Source: an uncultured Desulfosarcina sp. (GTDB lineage: Bacteria > Desulfobacterota > Desulfobacteria > Desulfobacterales > Desulfosarcinaceae). From it: a stretch of 64,000 nt of DNA. The notes under the pieces were generated by a model. That model had not been told where the DNA came from. It ran no database searches and saw only the letters and a program-made list of their open reading frames with translations. Each line of letters starts with the position of its first letter. Positions within the stretch are counted from its first letter, which is position 1. Below, piece after piece: positions 9,931 to 18,054 of this stretch. The translations under genes were made by a program, and so were the position numbers. Where the stretch lies: contig NZ_OY764190.1 of the NCBI RefSeq assembly GCF_963668215.1, positions 1,674,001 through 1,738,000 on the forward strand. Direction: 5' to 3'.

Positions 9931-10362
9931 ATGTCTCAAGCGTTCGAACCGGTGATTATCGGTTTTCTGTGCAACTGGTGCGCCTACGCCGGCGGCGATC
10001 TGGCCGGCGTGTCCCGGCTGCAATACCCGCCCAACATGCGCCCCATCCGGGTGATGTGTTCCGGCATGGTGCCGCCCGATCTGGTGGTGGAAAGTCTCTC
10101 CCAGGGGGCCGACGGCGTCATCGTAATGGGCTGACACCTGGGTGAATGCCATTACCTGGACGGTAATCACAAAGCCAAGGCAAGAGCAGAAGTTATCAAA
10201 ATCGTTCTGGCGGACAACGGCATCGATCCGCGCCGCTTCGCCCTGGAATGGGTTTCGTCGGCCGAAGCGCCCCGGTTTGCCGAAGTGGTCACGACCTTTA
10301 CCGAAACGATTCGATCCTTGGGGCCCAACCCGGTGCGGGCCCCCATGGCAGCGGCCGGATAG
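9931..10362 (+). CDS. mvhD: MvhD-like [2Fe-2S] electron-transfer selenoprotein (Sec at TGA 10132-10134)
   Basis: Small iron-sulfur protein that connects the hydrogenase to HdrA in Mvh/Hdr complexes. Reading TGA 10132-10134 as selenocysteine gives 143 aa. Residues around CNWCAYAGGD (14-23) and MCSGMV (43-48) supply conserved cysteines; the Sec is residue 68 in the motif MG-Sec-HLGECHYLDGN, where homologues carry GCHLG-CHY. Without readthrough the product would stop at 67 aa, losing half the domain. The start has AAGGAG eight bases upstream. It lies 74 bp after hdrA and 8 bp before the FrhB-like gene. The C-terminal domain of QmoB in this window has the matching GCKHGDDYQCH with Cys at the Sec position. 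Confidence 0.93.
10151..10167 (+). promoter_or_regulatory. SECIS-like hairpin of mvhD
   Basis: Perfect six-base arms ATTACC (10151-10156) and GGTAAT (10162-10167) with loop TGGAC, starting 16 nt after TGA 10132-10134. Loop sequence and spacing are identical to the element in mvhA. Confidence 0.75.
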
Positions 10363-10370
10363 GAGGAACG

Positions 10371-11486
10371 ATGGAAACCTTTTTCAATTTGATCCAGGAA
10401 GTCCAGAAGCCGGGTCTTTGCCATCGCTGCGGGGCCTGCGTCACCTTCTGCAATGCCGTTAACTACGGCGCCCTGGAACTGGACGAAGACGGCAAGCCCC
10501 GCTACGGAGAAATCGAAAAGTGCATCGAATGCGGCCTGTGTTATTCCATCTGCCCGGAGATCGACGAACTGGAGGAGATCACCCGGCAGCGAGCCTCCTG
10601 GAGCGCTCCCATGGGGCGGGTGATCGAAACCACCATCGCCCGGGCGCTGGATCCGGAAATTCGTGCCGCTGCCACAGATGGGGGCGTCGTCACCGCGCTG
10701 CTGGTTCACCTTTTCGAAACCGGCCGTATCGACGGTGCCATCGTGACCGAACCGGCCGGCCCCTTTCAGCGCCGCCCCTGCCTGGCCACAAGCGTCGAAC
10801 AGATTCGAAAAGCGGCGGGGTTTTTCTTTGACACCTCCCACGGCATGAAACAGTTCAGCGATGCCTATCTGACCTATTCTTCCATCGAGGAATTCGCCCC
10901 CATGGTCAGAAAGGGGCTCAACCGGGTGGCTCTGGTGGGCACGCCCTGCCAGATCAAAGCCTTTCGCCGCATGGAGGCCCTGGGCATTGTGCCTTCGGAT
11001 TCCATCAAATTCTGTTTCGGCCTGCTCTGCTCAGGAAATTTCGTTTTCGGCGAAACCCAACGGCAAAAGCTGGCCCAGCAATTCGATTTCGATTGGGACG
11101 ACGTGGCCCGCATCAATGTCAAAGAGGCCTTCCAGGTGCACCTGAAAGGCGGCGATACGGTTCGGATTCCGCTGGAAGAGCTGGATTTCATGAAACGGGT
11201 GGCCTGCCGCTACTGTGGCGATTATTCGGCCGAGTTTGCCGACATCTCCTTCGGCGGCATCGGTGCCCGGGAAGGCTGGACGACGACCATCATCCGCACA
11301 CCTTTGGGGCGGGCGGCCTTTGCCGATGCCCGCGGAAAAACCGTCGAAGAACAGACCCACGCGGATGAAGAAAATTTCGCCAGCCATGCCCTGAGCAAAG
11401 TGCGGGCCTGGTCGGCGCGTAAAAAGAAATCGGCTCGCCAGTTTCGCCGCAATGGCAGCAGGAGCGGCGTTACCATCGCCGGTTGA
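10371..11486 (+). CDS. FrhB/FdhB-family iron-sulfur flavoprotein
   Basis: 371 aa from ATG 10371, preceded by AGGAGG; the frame is open further upstream but that part overlaps mvhD. Two N-terminal [4Fe-4S] motifs are visible, Cys 17/20/23/27 (LCHRCGACVTFC) and Cys 51/54/57/61 (CIECGLCYSIC). They are followed by the FrhB N- and C-terminal domains, with GTPCQIKAFR near 194 and CRYCGDYSAEFADISFGG near 280. Family members bind FAD and pass electrons to F420 or other acceptors. The natural acceptor in a bacterium of this kind is unknown. It sits between mvhD and mvhG, where archaeal and many bacterial operons would also encode HdrB/HdrC, so it may be the electron outlet of the complex. The C-terminus is Arg/Lys rich. 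Confidence 0.87.
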   Translation: METFFNLIQEVQKPGLCHRCGACVTFCNAVNYGALELDEDGKPRYGEIEKCIECGLCYSICPEIDELEEITRQRASWSAPMGRVIETTIARALDPEIRAAATDGGVVTALLVHLFETGRIDGAIVTEPAGPFQRRPCLATSVEQIRKAAGFFFDTSHGMKQFSDAYLTYSSIEEFAPMVRKGLNRVALVGTPCQIKAFRRMEALGIVPSDSIKFCFGLLCSGNFVFGETQRQKLAQQFDFDWDDVARINVKEAFQVHLKGGDTVRIPLEELDFMKRVACRYCGDYSAEFADISFGGIGAREGWTTTIIRTPLGRAAFADARGKTVEEQTHADEENFASHALSKVRAWSARKKKSARQFRRNGSRSGVTIAG

Positions 11487-11543
11487 ACCGTTGCCCCGAG
11501 CCCGGCGATCCGCCGGTTGCAGCGGGAGAAAGAAGGAAAACCA

Positions 11544-12470
11544 ATGACAGTCAAAGTGGCAAGCGAGTGGCTCAATTCCTGTTCAGGATGCGAAATTTCC
11601 ATCGTGGACATGGGCGAGCGTCTGCTGGATGTGCTCAACCTGGTGGATTTTGTACACATGCCGGTAATCATGGATCACAAATATTTCGGCCAGACCGGCC
11701 AGGGCGGGCATGTGGAGATCCCCGAAGCCGATGTGGGCATCATCAGCGGCGGGATTCGCAATGAAGAGCACCTGGAAGTGGCCCGGGAGATGCGCAAAAA
11801 ATGCGGAACAATCATCGCCCTGGGCACCTGTGCCACCCATGGCGGCATTCCGGCCCTGTCCAATTCCTACACCAACCAGGACCTGCTGAACCGGTATTAC
11901 AGCACCGAGTCGACCACGCCGGCACAGGCCTTCCCCACGGACGGCATTCCCCCGCTTCTGGATTCCGCCTATGCCCTGGACGAAAAGATCAAGGTCGATG
12001 TTTACCTGCCCGGCTGTCCGCCGCATCCGGACCAGATATTCGGCGCCCTGGTCGCCCTGGTTGAAGGCAAGCCGCCGGTACTGCGGGGGAAAAGCGTTTG
12101 CGATACCTGCCCCACCATTCGCGAGGGCAAGGGCCAGTTGAAGCAATTGCGCCGATTTTTGCAGAAGCCCAAGTTTACCCCCGGCGAACCCATCGACAAA
12201 ATGCGCTGCCTTCTGGAGCAGGGGATCCTGTGCATGGGCCCGGTGACCCGGGCCGGCTGCGGCGGCGAAGGCGTCCACCCGCGCTGCATCTCCGCACGGG
12301 TGCCCTGCCGGGGCTGCTACGGCCCGGTGCGCCATGAAGGCAACCAGCGTCTGGACATGCTCAATGCCCTGGCATCCAACGGCATCGATATCCAATCTCT
12401 GCCGGAAAGTACGTCCCTGCTGCGCTTTTCCGGCGCGCATCAACTGTTGCGGCCCCAATCGGGACGCTAA
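11544..12470 (+). CDS. mvhG: NiFe(Se) hydrogenase small subunit, MvhG-like
   Basis: Electron-transfer subunit of a group-3-type hydrogenase, 308 aa from ATG 11544 (AAGGA upstream). It has the proximal-cluster motif SCSGCEISIVD near 12-22, GTCATHGG near 95, the LPGCPPHPDQI motif near 155, and a Cys-rich C-terminal part (CDTCPTI, RCISARVPCRGCYGPV) for further clusters. No Tat signal or membrane anchor is present, so it is cytoplasmic, as for Mvh/Vhu enzymes. It is followed after 13 bp by the large subunit and would pass electrons from the Ni-Fe site to MvhD. Confidence 0.93.
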   Translation: MTVKVASEWLNSCSGCEISIVDMGERLLDVLNLVDFVHMPVIMDHKYFGQTGQGGHVEIPEADVGIISGGIRNEEHLEVAREMRKKCGTIIALGTCATHGGIPALSNSYTNQDLLNRYYSTESTTPAQAFPTDGIPPLLDSAYALDEKIKVDVYLPGCPPHPDQIFGALVALVEGKPPVLRGKSVCDTCPTIREGKGQLKQLRRFLQKPKFTPGEPIDKMRCLLEQGILCMGPVTRAGCGGEGVHPRCISARVPCRGCYGPVRHEGNQRLDMLNALASNGIDIQSLPESTSLLRFSGAHQLLRPQSGR

Positions 12471-12483
12471 GGAGATTATTTAA

Positions 12484-13932
12484 ATGGCTAAAACGATCAA
12501 TATCGCGCCGCTGACCCGGATCGAAGGCCACGCGTCCATCGCCATCCAGTTGGATGACGCCGGCAACGTCGCCGATTCCAAGGTGCACTTTCAATCCCTG
12601 CGCGGCTTTGAAAAATTCGTGGAAGGCAAGCCGGCCGAGGAACTGCCGCGCATCGTCAACCGCATCTGCGGCATCTGCCCCTGGCACCATCACCTGGCCG
12701 CCAACAAGGCCGTGGACCGCTGTTTCGGCGTTACGCCGCCCCCGGCCGGACAGAAACTGCGGGAACTGATGCAGACCATCTCCCATGCCGAAGACAAGCT
12801 GCTGCACTTTTTCTTTCTGGCCGCCGCCGATTTCGTGATCGGACCGGACGCCGACTATGCCGTGCGCAATGTCATCGGTGTGGCCAAGGCCAATCCGGAA
12901 CTGGCCCAGAAAGTGGTCCGGATGCGCTTCAAGGCCAAGATGATCCTGGAAAAATTCGCCGGCAAGGCCATCCACCCGGTGGCCGGGGTCACGGGCGGCT
13001 TTGCCAAACCCATGCTGGAAGAGGATCGCGAGCAGATGCTGGCGGACATGCAGGAAATCCTGGATTTCGCCCTGTACACCATCGATTTTGCCAAGACTCA
13101 GGTCTTTCCCCCATATCTGGATACAGTCCAGACCCTGGGCGTAATCAAGACCGGTTTTCTGGGCACCGTGGACGATGACGGCGCCCTGAATCTGTACGAC
13201 GGCAAATTGCGTCTGATGAAAGCCGACGGCAGCTACACGGACTTCGATGTCCAGGACTACACCGATTACCTGGCCGAACAGGTGGTTCCCTGGTCCTATG
13301 GCAAGTTTCCCTATGCCCAAAGCTGGAATGAAGGGTTTTCCCTGGATCTGGATGAACCGAAAGGGATTTACCGCTCCAATTGCCTGGCGCGCATCAACAT
13401 CGCCGACAAGATGACGACCCCCAGGGCCCAGGCGGAACTGGAAGAATTCAGGCAAACCTTCGGCCGACCGGCCCAGGCCACCCTGCTCTACCACTGGGCC
13501 CGGCTGATCGAGGAAGTCTACGCCTGCGAGCACGCCATCGAACTGCTCAACGATCCGGAAATCACCGACCCCAACGTCAGGTCCGAGGTGGCGCCGGGTG
13601 CCGGCAGGGGCGTCGGATGTGTGGAAGCCCCGCGCGGAACCCTGATTCACGATTACTCCACTGACGAAAACGGCCTGATCACCCGGGCCAACATGATCGT
13701 GGGAACGACCCACAACCTGGGGCCCATCAACATGAGTGTGAATCAGGCGGCGCGCAGCCTGATTCACGAGGGGAATGTGGACGAGGGCATCCTCAACAAA
13801 ATCGAGATGTCGGTGCGCGCCTACGATCCATGAGTGAGCTGTGCAACCCATCGCCTGGACGGCGATCACGGCATCTCCATCACCATCAGCGACAACAACA
13901 ATCGGGTAATCCGGTCCTGGCCGAACCCATAG
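12484..13932 (+). CDS. mvhA: NiFeSe hydrogenase large subunit, MvhA/VhuA-like selenoprotein (Sec at TGA 13831-13833)
   Basis: Catalytic subunit for H2 activation. Reading TGA 13831-13833 as selenocysteine gives 482 aa. The N-terminal nickel motif RICGICPWHH has Cys62 and Cys65. The C-terminal motif is DP-Sec-VSCATH with Sec450 and Cys453, so Sec replaces the first Cys of DPCxxCxxH, as in NiFeSe hydrogenases. Termination at the TGA would remove two nickel ligands. About 26 residues follow the His, consistent with a tail removed by the maturation protease encoded at the front of the operon. GGAGA lies upstream of the start. Confidence 0.94.
13850..13866 (+). promoter_or_regulatory. SECIS-like hairpin of mvhA
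   Basis: Perfect arms ATCGCC (13850-13855) and GGCGAT (13861-13866) around loop TGGAC, starting 16 nt after TGA 13831-13833. The loop and the distance match the mvhD element exactly although the stems differ, which is the signature of a conserved RNA structure. Confidence 0.77.
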
Positions 13933-13980
13933 AATCAAGGGGGTTCTGAAGGTTCGGTCTTACCGGCCTAGGTCTTGCCA

Positions 13981-14027
13981 CCGCAGGTTTATTATTAAGC
14001 AAACCAATCCTCCGCATGAACCTGCGG
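13981..14027. repeat. 9-bp inverted repeat downstream of mvhA
   Basis: Arms CCGCAGGTT (13981-13989) and AACCTGCGG (14019-14027) separated by 29 nt. Part of a hairpin-rich 3' region. Confidence 0.5.
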
Positions 14028-14049
14028 CGGCCGGGCTGGTAGAGGGGGC

Positions 14050-14088
14050 GATTGGGGCCGGGGCGACGCAGACGCTCCGGCCCCAATC
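14050..14088. repeat. strong 16-bp hairpin downstream of mvhA
   Basis: Arms 14050-14065 and 14073-14088 pair over 16 positions with one G-T (outer part GATTGGGGCCGG with its exact complement), loop ACGCAGA. No T-run follows, so it may stabilise the operon mRNA 3' end or belong to an unannotated RNA. Confidence 0.6.
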
Positions 14089-14162
14089 ACCGTCGAAGCT
14101 CTTTGTCTTAACAGGGAGCATTTTTTCATTTTGCCTGCAAACCCATGGCAGGGGTTCCTCAC

Positions 14163-14207
14163 TGACCCCGTTTCCCGGACGGCCCGGGAAACGGGGTCAA
14201 CGTTTTT
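14163..14207 (+). terminator. rho-independent terminator of the hydrogenase operon
   Basis: Perfect 16-bp stem (14163-14178 with 14184-14199; left arm TGACCCCGTTTCCCGG), loop ACGGC, followed by TTTTT at 14203-14207. The 418-bp gap from mvhA to the racemase gene holds this and the two hairpins upstream, and no coding region that I recognise. Confidence 0.85.
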
Positions 14208-14350
14208 GGACGGCTTCGGTCGGCACCTTCCTCTGAAACAACATTTTCCAGCAAGCTACGGCCTTTCTCTGCTGATAATTATCATGTATAGGCATTGATA
14301 ACGCTTCAATATCGGTTTATCCATTTTTCGGACAAGCGGGAGGAAAACCC

Positions 14351-15046
14351 ATGAAAACCATCGGTTTGCTGGGCGGGATGAGTTGGGAAAGCACGCTGAC
14401 CTATTACCGGGAAATCAATGCCGGCGTTAAGAAGAAACTTGGCGGGCTGCACTCCGCCCGGATCGTCCTTTACAGCGTCGATTTCGATCCCATCGAGAAG
14501 CTTCAGCACCGCGGCGACTGGGAGGGTACCGCCCGGATTCTGTCCAATGCGGCCCGCAGCATCGAGGCCGGCGGGGCGGATTTTTTCCTGATCTGCACCA
14601 ATACCATGCACAAGGTGGCCGAACAGGTCCAGGCAGCCGTTGAAATCCCCCTGTTGCACATCGCCGATGCCACGGCGACGGTGCTGCTGGAAAGCAAGAT
14701 TCAGCGGGTAGGGTTGCTGGGCACGGCCTTTACCATGGAGCAGGATTTCTACAAGGGGCGCCTGATGGACAAGTATGGCCTGGAAGTGCTGATTCCCGGC
14801 GAGAAGGACCGCCGCCTTGTCCACGAAGTGATCTACAGGGAACTCTGCCTGGGTAAGATCAAACCGGAATCCAGACAGGCATATGCCGATATCGTCGACA
14901 GCCTAGCCCAAAACGGAGCCGAGGCAGTGATTCTGGGCTGTACCGAAATCGGGCTGTTGATCAATCAGGCAGACACATCAGTGGCCCTATATGACACGAG
15001 CCTCATCCATGCAGAAAAGGCAGTTGCGTTGGCGCTTGCCGAATAG
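14351..15046 (+). CDS. aspartate/glutamate racemase family protein (YgeA-like)
   Basis: Cofactor-independent amino-acid racemase of the two-cysteine type, 231 aa, cytoplasmic. The N-terminus has IGLLGGMSWEST; the first catalytic Cys is in FFLICTNTMHK near residue 83 and the second in VILGCTEIGLL near 196. Length and motifs fit broad-specificity racemases of the YgeA kind rather than MurI. GGGAGG is placed well upstream of the ATG. It is bounded by terminators on both sides, so it is monocistronic. The physiological substrate cannot be told from the sequence. Confidence 0.9.
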   Translation: MKTIGLLGGMSWESTLTYYREINAGVKKKLGGLHSARIVLYSVDFDPIEKLQHRGDWEGTARILSNAARSIEAGGADFFLICTNTMHKVAEQVQAAVEIPLLHIADATATVLLESKIQRVGLLGTAFTMEQDFYKGRLMDKYGLEVLIPGEKDRRLVHEVIYRELCLGKIKPESRQAYADIVDSLAQNGAEAVILGCTEIGLLINQADTSVALYDTSLIHAEKAVALALAE

Positions 15047-15065
15047 CCACGATTTTTCCCCGCAG

Positions 15066-15090
15066 GGGCAGGCGGCGCCTGCCCTTTTCT
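15066..15090 (+). terminator. terminator of the racemase gene
   Basis: Arms GGGCAGGC (15066-15073) and GCCTGCCC (15077-15084), three-base loop, then TTTTCT. Confidence 0.8.
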
Positions 15091-15129
15091 ATTATTCAGC
15101 AGCAGACGATCCATAACCCTCTCCGCTTT

Positions 15130-15167
15130 TTCACCTGCTTTTCACACAACCTTCATCGGCATTTCAC
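15130..15167 (+). promoter_or_regulatory. tandem CreB-type operator (four TTCAC half-sites)
   Basis: A perfect TTCAC-N6-TTCAC at 15130-15145 is followed by TTCAT-N6-TTCAC at 15152-15167. The four half-sites start at 15130, 15141, 15152 and 15163, exactly 11 bp apart. TTCAC-N6-TTCAC is the tag recognised by CreB in enterobacteria and by its Aeromonas orthologue BlrA. A CreB homologue is encoded 3 kb downstream in the same gene set. The array ends 69 bp before the VIT/VWA start codon. Confidence 0.8.
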
Positions 15168-15236
15168 CCACCCCGGGCAGGATGCCTCCGAAAACGGATT
15201 CGTTTCGGCGGCAACCGATCAGACAGGAGGTGGATG

Positions 15237-17231
15237 ATGCACAAGGCATTGATTTTTCAGTTCATGGTTCTGGCAGCAATATGGGGCGGCATTCAAACGG
15301 CGGAAGCGCAAACGGACGGCAGACACCTGTCGCCCTATTTTTTCGTTGAAAGCGGCGGGGAGGGGGAGGAGCAATTTCCCCTGAAATCCACGGCTGTGGA
15401 AGCGGTGATCAGCGGGGTGGTAGCCGATGTGACCGTGACCCAGACCTATGCCAATACGGGCACCGGGCCCATCAACGCCCGTTATGTGTTTCCGGCCGGC
15501 ACGCGAGCGGCGGTCCACGGCATGCGCATGACCGTGGGCGAGGAGATCATCGAAGCCCGCATCAAGGCGCGCGAGGAGGCCCGCAAAACCTTTGCTGACG
15601 CCAAGGCCGAGGGCAAGCGCGCCTCGCTGCTGGAGCAGCAGCGGCCCAATGTCTTCTCCATGGACGTGGCCAATATCATGCCCGGCGAAGCCATCGCCGT
15701 CGAGCTGCACTACAGCGAATTGCTGGTGCCCGAGGAGGGCATGTACCAATTCGTCTACCCCACGGTAGTCGGGCCGCGCTATTCGACCATCCCCGAAGCC
15801 GGCGCCGACGATCATCATCAATGGCTGCGCAATCCCTTCCTGACCGGAGGCCAGGCGCCCACCAGCACCTTCGACATCCAGGTCTCCATCGCCGGTGGCC
15901 TGCCCATCCAGCAGGTGGCCTGCCCGTCGCACGCCACCGATGTGGCCTGGGCCGGCCCGTCCCAGGCGCACATCACCCTGGCGTCCGGTGAATCCCACGG
16001 CGGCAACCGGGACTTCATTCTGGACTACCGCCTCAGCGGCGACCGCATCCATTCCGGATTGCTGCTCTACGAAGGGGAGACGGAGAACTTCTTCATGCTC
16101 ATGGTCCAGCCCCCCGTCCGCGTGGTGCCGGAGGCCATGCCGCCCAGGGAGTATATTTTCGTTCTGGACGTCTCCGGTTCCATGCACGGTTTCCCGCTGG
16201 ACACGGCGAAATTGCTGATGAAGGACCTGCTGGACGGCCTGCGTCCCGAGGATCGCTTCAATGTGATCCTGTTCGCCGGTGCGGCGCAGCTTTTTGCCCC
16301 CCGCTCCATTGCGGCCGATTCGGGCCAGGTACAGGCTGCCGTCCAATTCATCGACAGCCGTCAAGGCGGCGGGGGCACCGAACTGGCCCGGGCGCTTGAG
16401 ACCGGCCTGGCCCTGCCCCACGATGAGGGCATTGCCCGCACCATGGTTGTGGTCACCGACGGCTATATCGCCGCGGAAAAACCGGTGTTCGGCCTGATCG
16501 CCGATCAGGTGGGCAGCTGCAACCTATTTGCCTTCGGCATCGGCAGCAGTGTCAACCGTCATCTGATCGAGGGGCTGTCCCGTGCCGGCCAGGGTGAACC
16601 CTTCGTGGTCACCGAATCCCATGAAGCCGCGGCGGCTGCCGCCCGCTTCCGGCGTTATATCGAGGCGCCGCTGCTCACGGATATCAAAATCGATATCAAC
16701 GGGTTCGACGCCTACGACGTGGAACCGCTGCGACAGGCCGACCTTTTTGCCCAGCGGCCCCTGATCGTCAGCGGCAAGTGGCGCGGGGCGCCCACAGGCA
16801 CCATCGCCGTCAGGGGTGCCACCGGCTCAGGGCCGCATACGGAGGCGTTCGATGTCTCGGCTGCCGCGCCGTCGGACGACAACCGCGCACTACCCTTTCT
16901 GTGGGCCCGCCAGCGACTGGAGCGCCTCAGCGACGTTGCGTTGGAGGAAGACGACGAAGAAGAGATTCAAGCGCAGGTGACCCGCATCGGGCTGACCTAC
17001 AAGATGCTTACGGCCCACACCAGCTTCGTCGCGGTCCACGAAAGAGCGGAAAACACCGCCGCGGCGGCCAGGGACGTGACGCAACCACTGCCACTGCCCC
17101 TGCATGTGTCCAACCTGGCCGTGGGTGCCCGCAACGTCCCCGAGCCGGCGCTGGGCCTTCTGATGGCGGCGGTGTTGCTGCCTGTGCTCTGGATCTTCTG
17201 GCGGCGTCGCAGATCTGCCGACCATCGCTGA
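15237..17231 (+). CDS. VIT and von Willebrand A domain protein with C-terminal exosortase-type sorting tail
   Basis: Exported surface or envelope protein of unknown ligand, 664 aa. I chose the second of two adjacent ATGs because GGAGG is six bases before it. A signal peptide ends near TAEAQ (about residue 25). The VIT domain spans about 40-165 (Ala-rich helix EARIKAREEARKTF). The VWA domain spans about 300-470 with the MIDAS motif FVLDVSGSM. The C-terminus has VPEP, a hydrophobic segment and RRRRSADHR, the layout of a PEP-CTERM tail handled by exosortases. The next gene encodes an exosortase, so this is probably its dedicated substrate. VIT/VWA proteins are also the substrates of the proteobacterial dedicated class C sortase systems. 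Confidence 0.92.
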   Translation: MHKALIFQFMVLAAIWGGIQTAEAQTDGRHLSPYFFVESGGEGEEQFPLKSTAVEAVISGVVADVTVTQTYANTGTGPINARYVFPAGTRAAVHGMRMTVGEEIIEARIKAREEARKTFADAKAEGKRASLLEQQRPNVFSMDVANIMPGEAIAVELHYSELLVPEEGMYQFVYPTVVGPRYSTIPEAGADDHHQWLRNPFLTGGQAPTSTFDIQVSIAGGLPIQQVACPSHATDVAWAGPSQAHITLASGESHGGNRDFILDYRLSGDRIHSGLLLYEGETENFFMLMVQPPVRVVPEAMPPREYIFVLDVSGSMHGFPLDTAKLLMKDLLDGLRPEDRFNVILFAGAAQLFAPRSIAADSGQVQAAVQFIDSRQGGGGTELARALETGLALPHDEGIARTMVVVTDGYIAAEKPVFGLIADQVGSCNLFAFGIGSSVNRHLIEGLSRAGQGEPFVVTESHEAAAAAARFRRYIEAPLLTDIKIDINGFDAYDVEPLRQADLFAQRPLIVSGKWRGAPTGTIAVRGATGSGPHTEAFDVSAAAPSDDNRALPFLWARQRLERLSDVALEEDDEEEIQAQVTRIGLTYKMLTAHTSFVAVHERAENTAAAARDVTQPLPLPLHVSNLAVGARNVPEPALGLLMAAVLLPVLWIFWRRRRSADHR

Positions 17232-17259
17232 CGCAGCAATTACGATCAAGGCGCATACC

Positions 17260-18054
17260 ATGGACATCACAACCAACACAAATCAAGTGGAGATGGCCGC
17301 CGTTCACGAACGCCTCAACCGTCTGCTGGCCGCAGCGGCGGCCGTCCTTATCATGCTGGTACTCAAGCGCCATTACAGTCTGGCCCTGGCCGAAGATCTG
17401 CTCTGGATTCTGGCCCCCACCGCCCGGCTGACCGCGTGGGCCGGCGGTGTGCAACCGGTGTGGGAAGCCGGTGTCGGGTACGTCGATTTCGGCCGGGGGA
17501 TCGTCATCGCGCCGGCCTGCGCCGGGATCAATTTCATGATCATGGCCTTCGGACTGGCGGCTTTATTGGGGCTCGGACGGCTGCGACGCCTCGCCGGCCT
17601 GCTCGCCTGGCTGGTGTTTTCATTTGCCGCCGCCTATCTGGCCGCCCTGGGGGTCAACACCCTGCGCATCGTTCTCTCCACGGCGCTTTACCGGGCGGAT
17701 ATCTACTCGGCCTGGCTCACCCCGGATGCCCTGCACCGCGTTGCCGGCGTCTGGATCTATCTGGGCGGTCTGGGGTTGTTTTTTAAGGGACTGCAGCCCA
17801 TAATGAACCGATTCGCAAACCGCTTCGAACCGGAATGCCGCTCTTTCGACGTTATCCGGTCCCCCTGGCTGCCCTTGGGGTGGTACTTACTCGGTGCCGT
17901 GGGAGTGCCGGCGGTTAATCGGCTCTTCAAAGCACCGCCGTCTGACTTCGGCATCCATTGTCTTATGGTGGTGGCGGCCGCCATGGTCCTGTGGGGCGGC
18001 GGTCTGCTGGTAAACGTTCACATTGCCCGGTACATTGCGACAGGAATGCGTTAA
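17260..18054 (+). CDS. exosortase family transpeptidase (XrtK-like)
   Basis: Multi-pass inner-membrane cysteine protease/transpeptidase predicted to process the C-terminal tail of its target, 264 aa. The exosortase triad is visible: Cys87 in IAPACAGINFM, Arg136 in GVNTLRIVLS and His159 in LHRVAGVWIY. About seven hydrophobic segments alternate with basic loops. It lies 28 bp after the VIT/VWA gene and abuts creB (stop and start adjacent), so the four genes look co-transcribed. The exosortase subclass is a recollection from family features and could differ; the triad itself is clear. Confidence 0.86.
   Translation: MDITTNTNQVEMAAVHERLNRLLAAAAAVLIMLVLKRHYSLALAEDLLWILAPTARLTAWAGGVQPVWEAGVGYVDFGRGIVIAPACAGINFMIMAFGLAALLGLGRLRRLAGLLAWLVFSFAAAYLAALGVNTLRIVLSTALYRADIYSAWLTPDALHRVAGVWIYLGGLGLFFKGLQPIMNRFANRFEPECRSFDVIRSPWLPLGWYLLGAVGVPAVNRLFKAPPSDFGIHCLMVVAAAMVLWGGGLLVNVHIARYIATGMR

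Noticed and set aside
12361..13938. 525-codon open frame on the minus strand over mvhA
   Set aside because: Antisense shadow of the hydrogenase large subunit; no ribosome-binding site and no domain.
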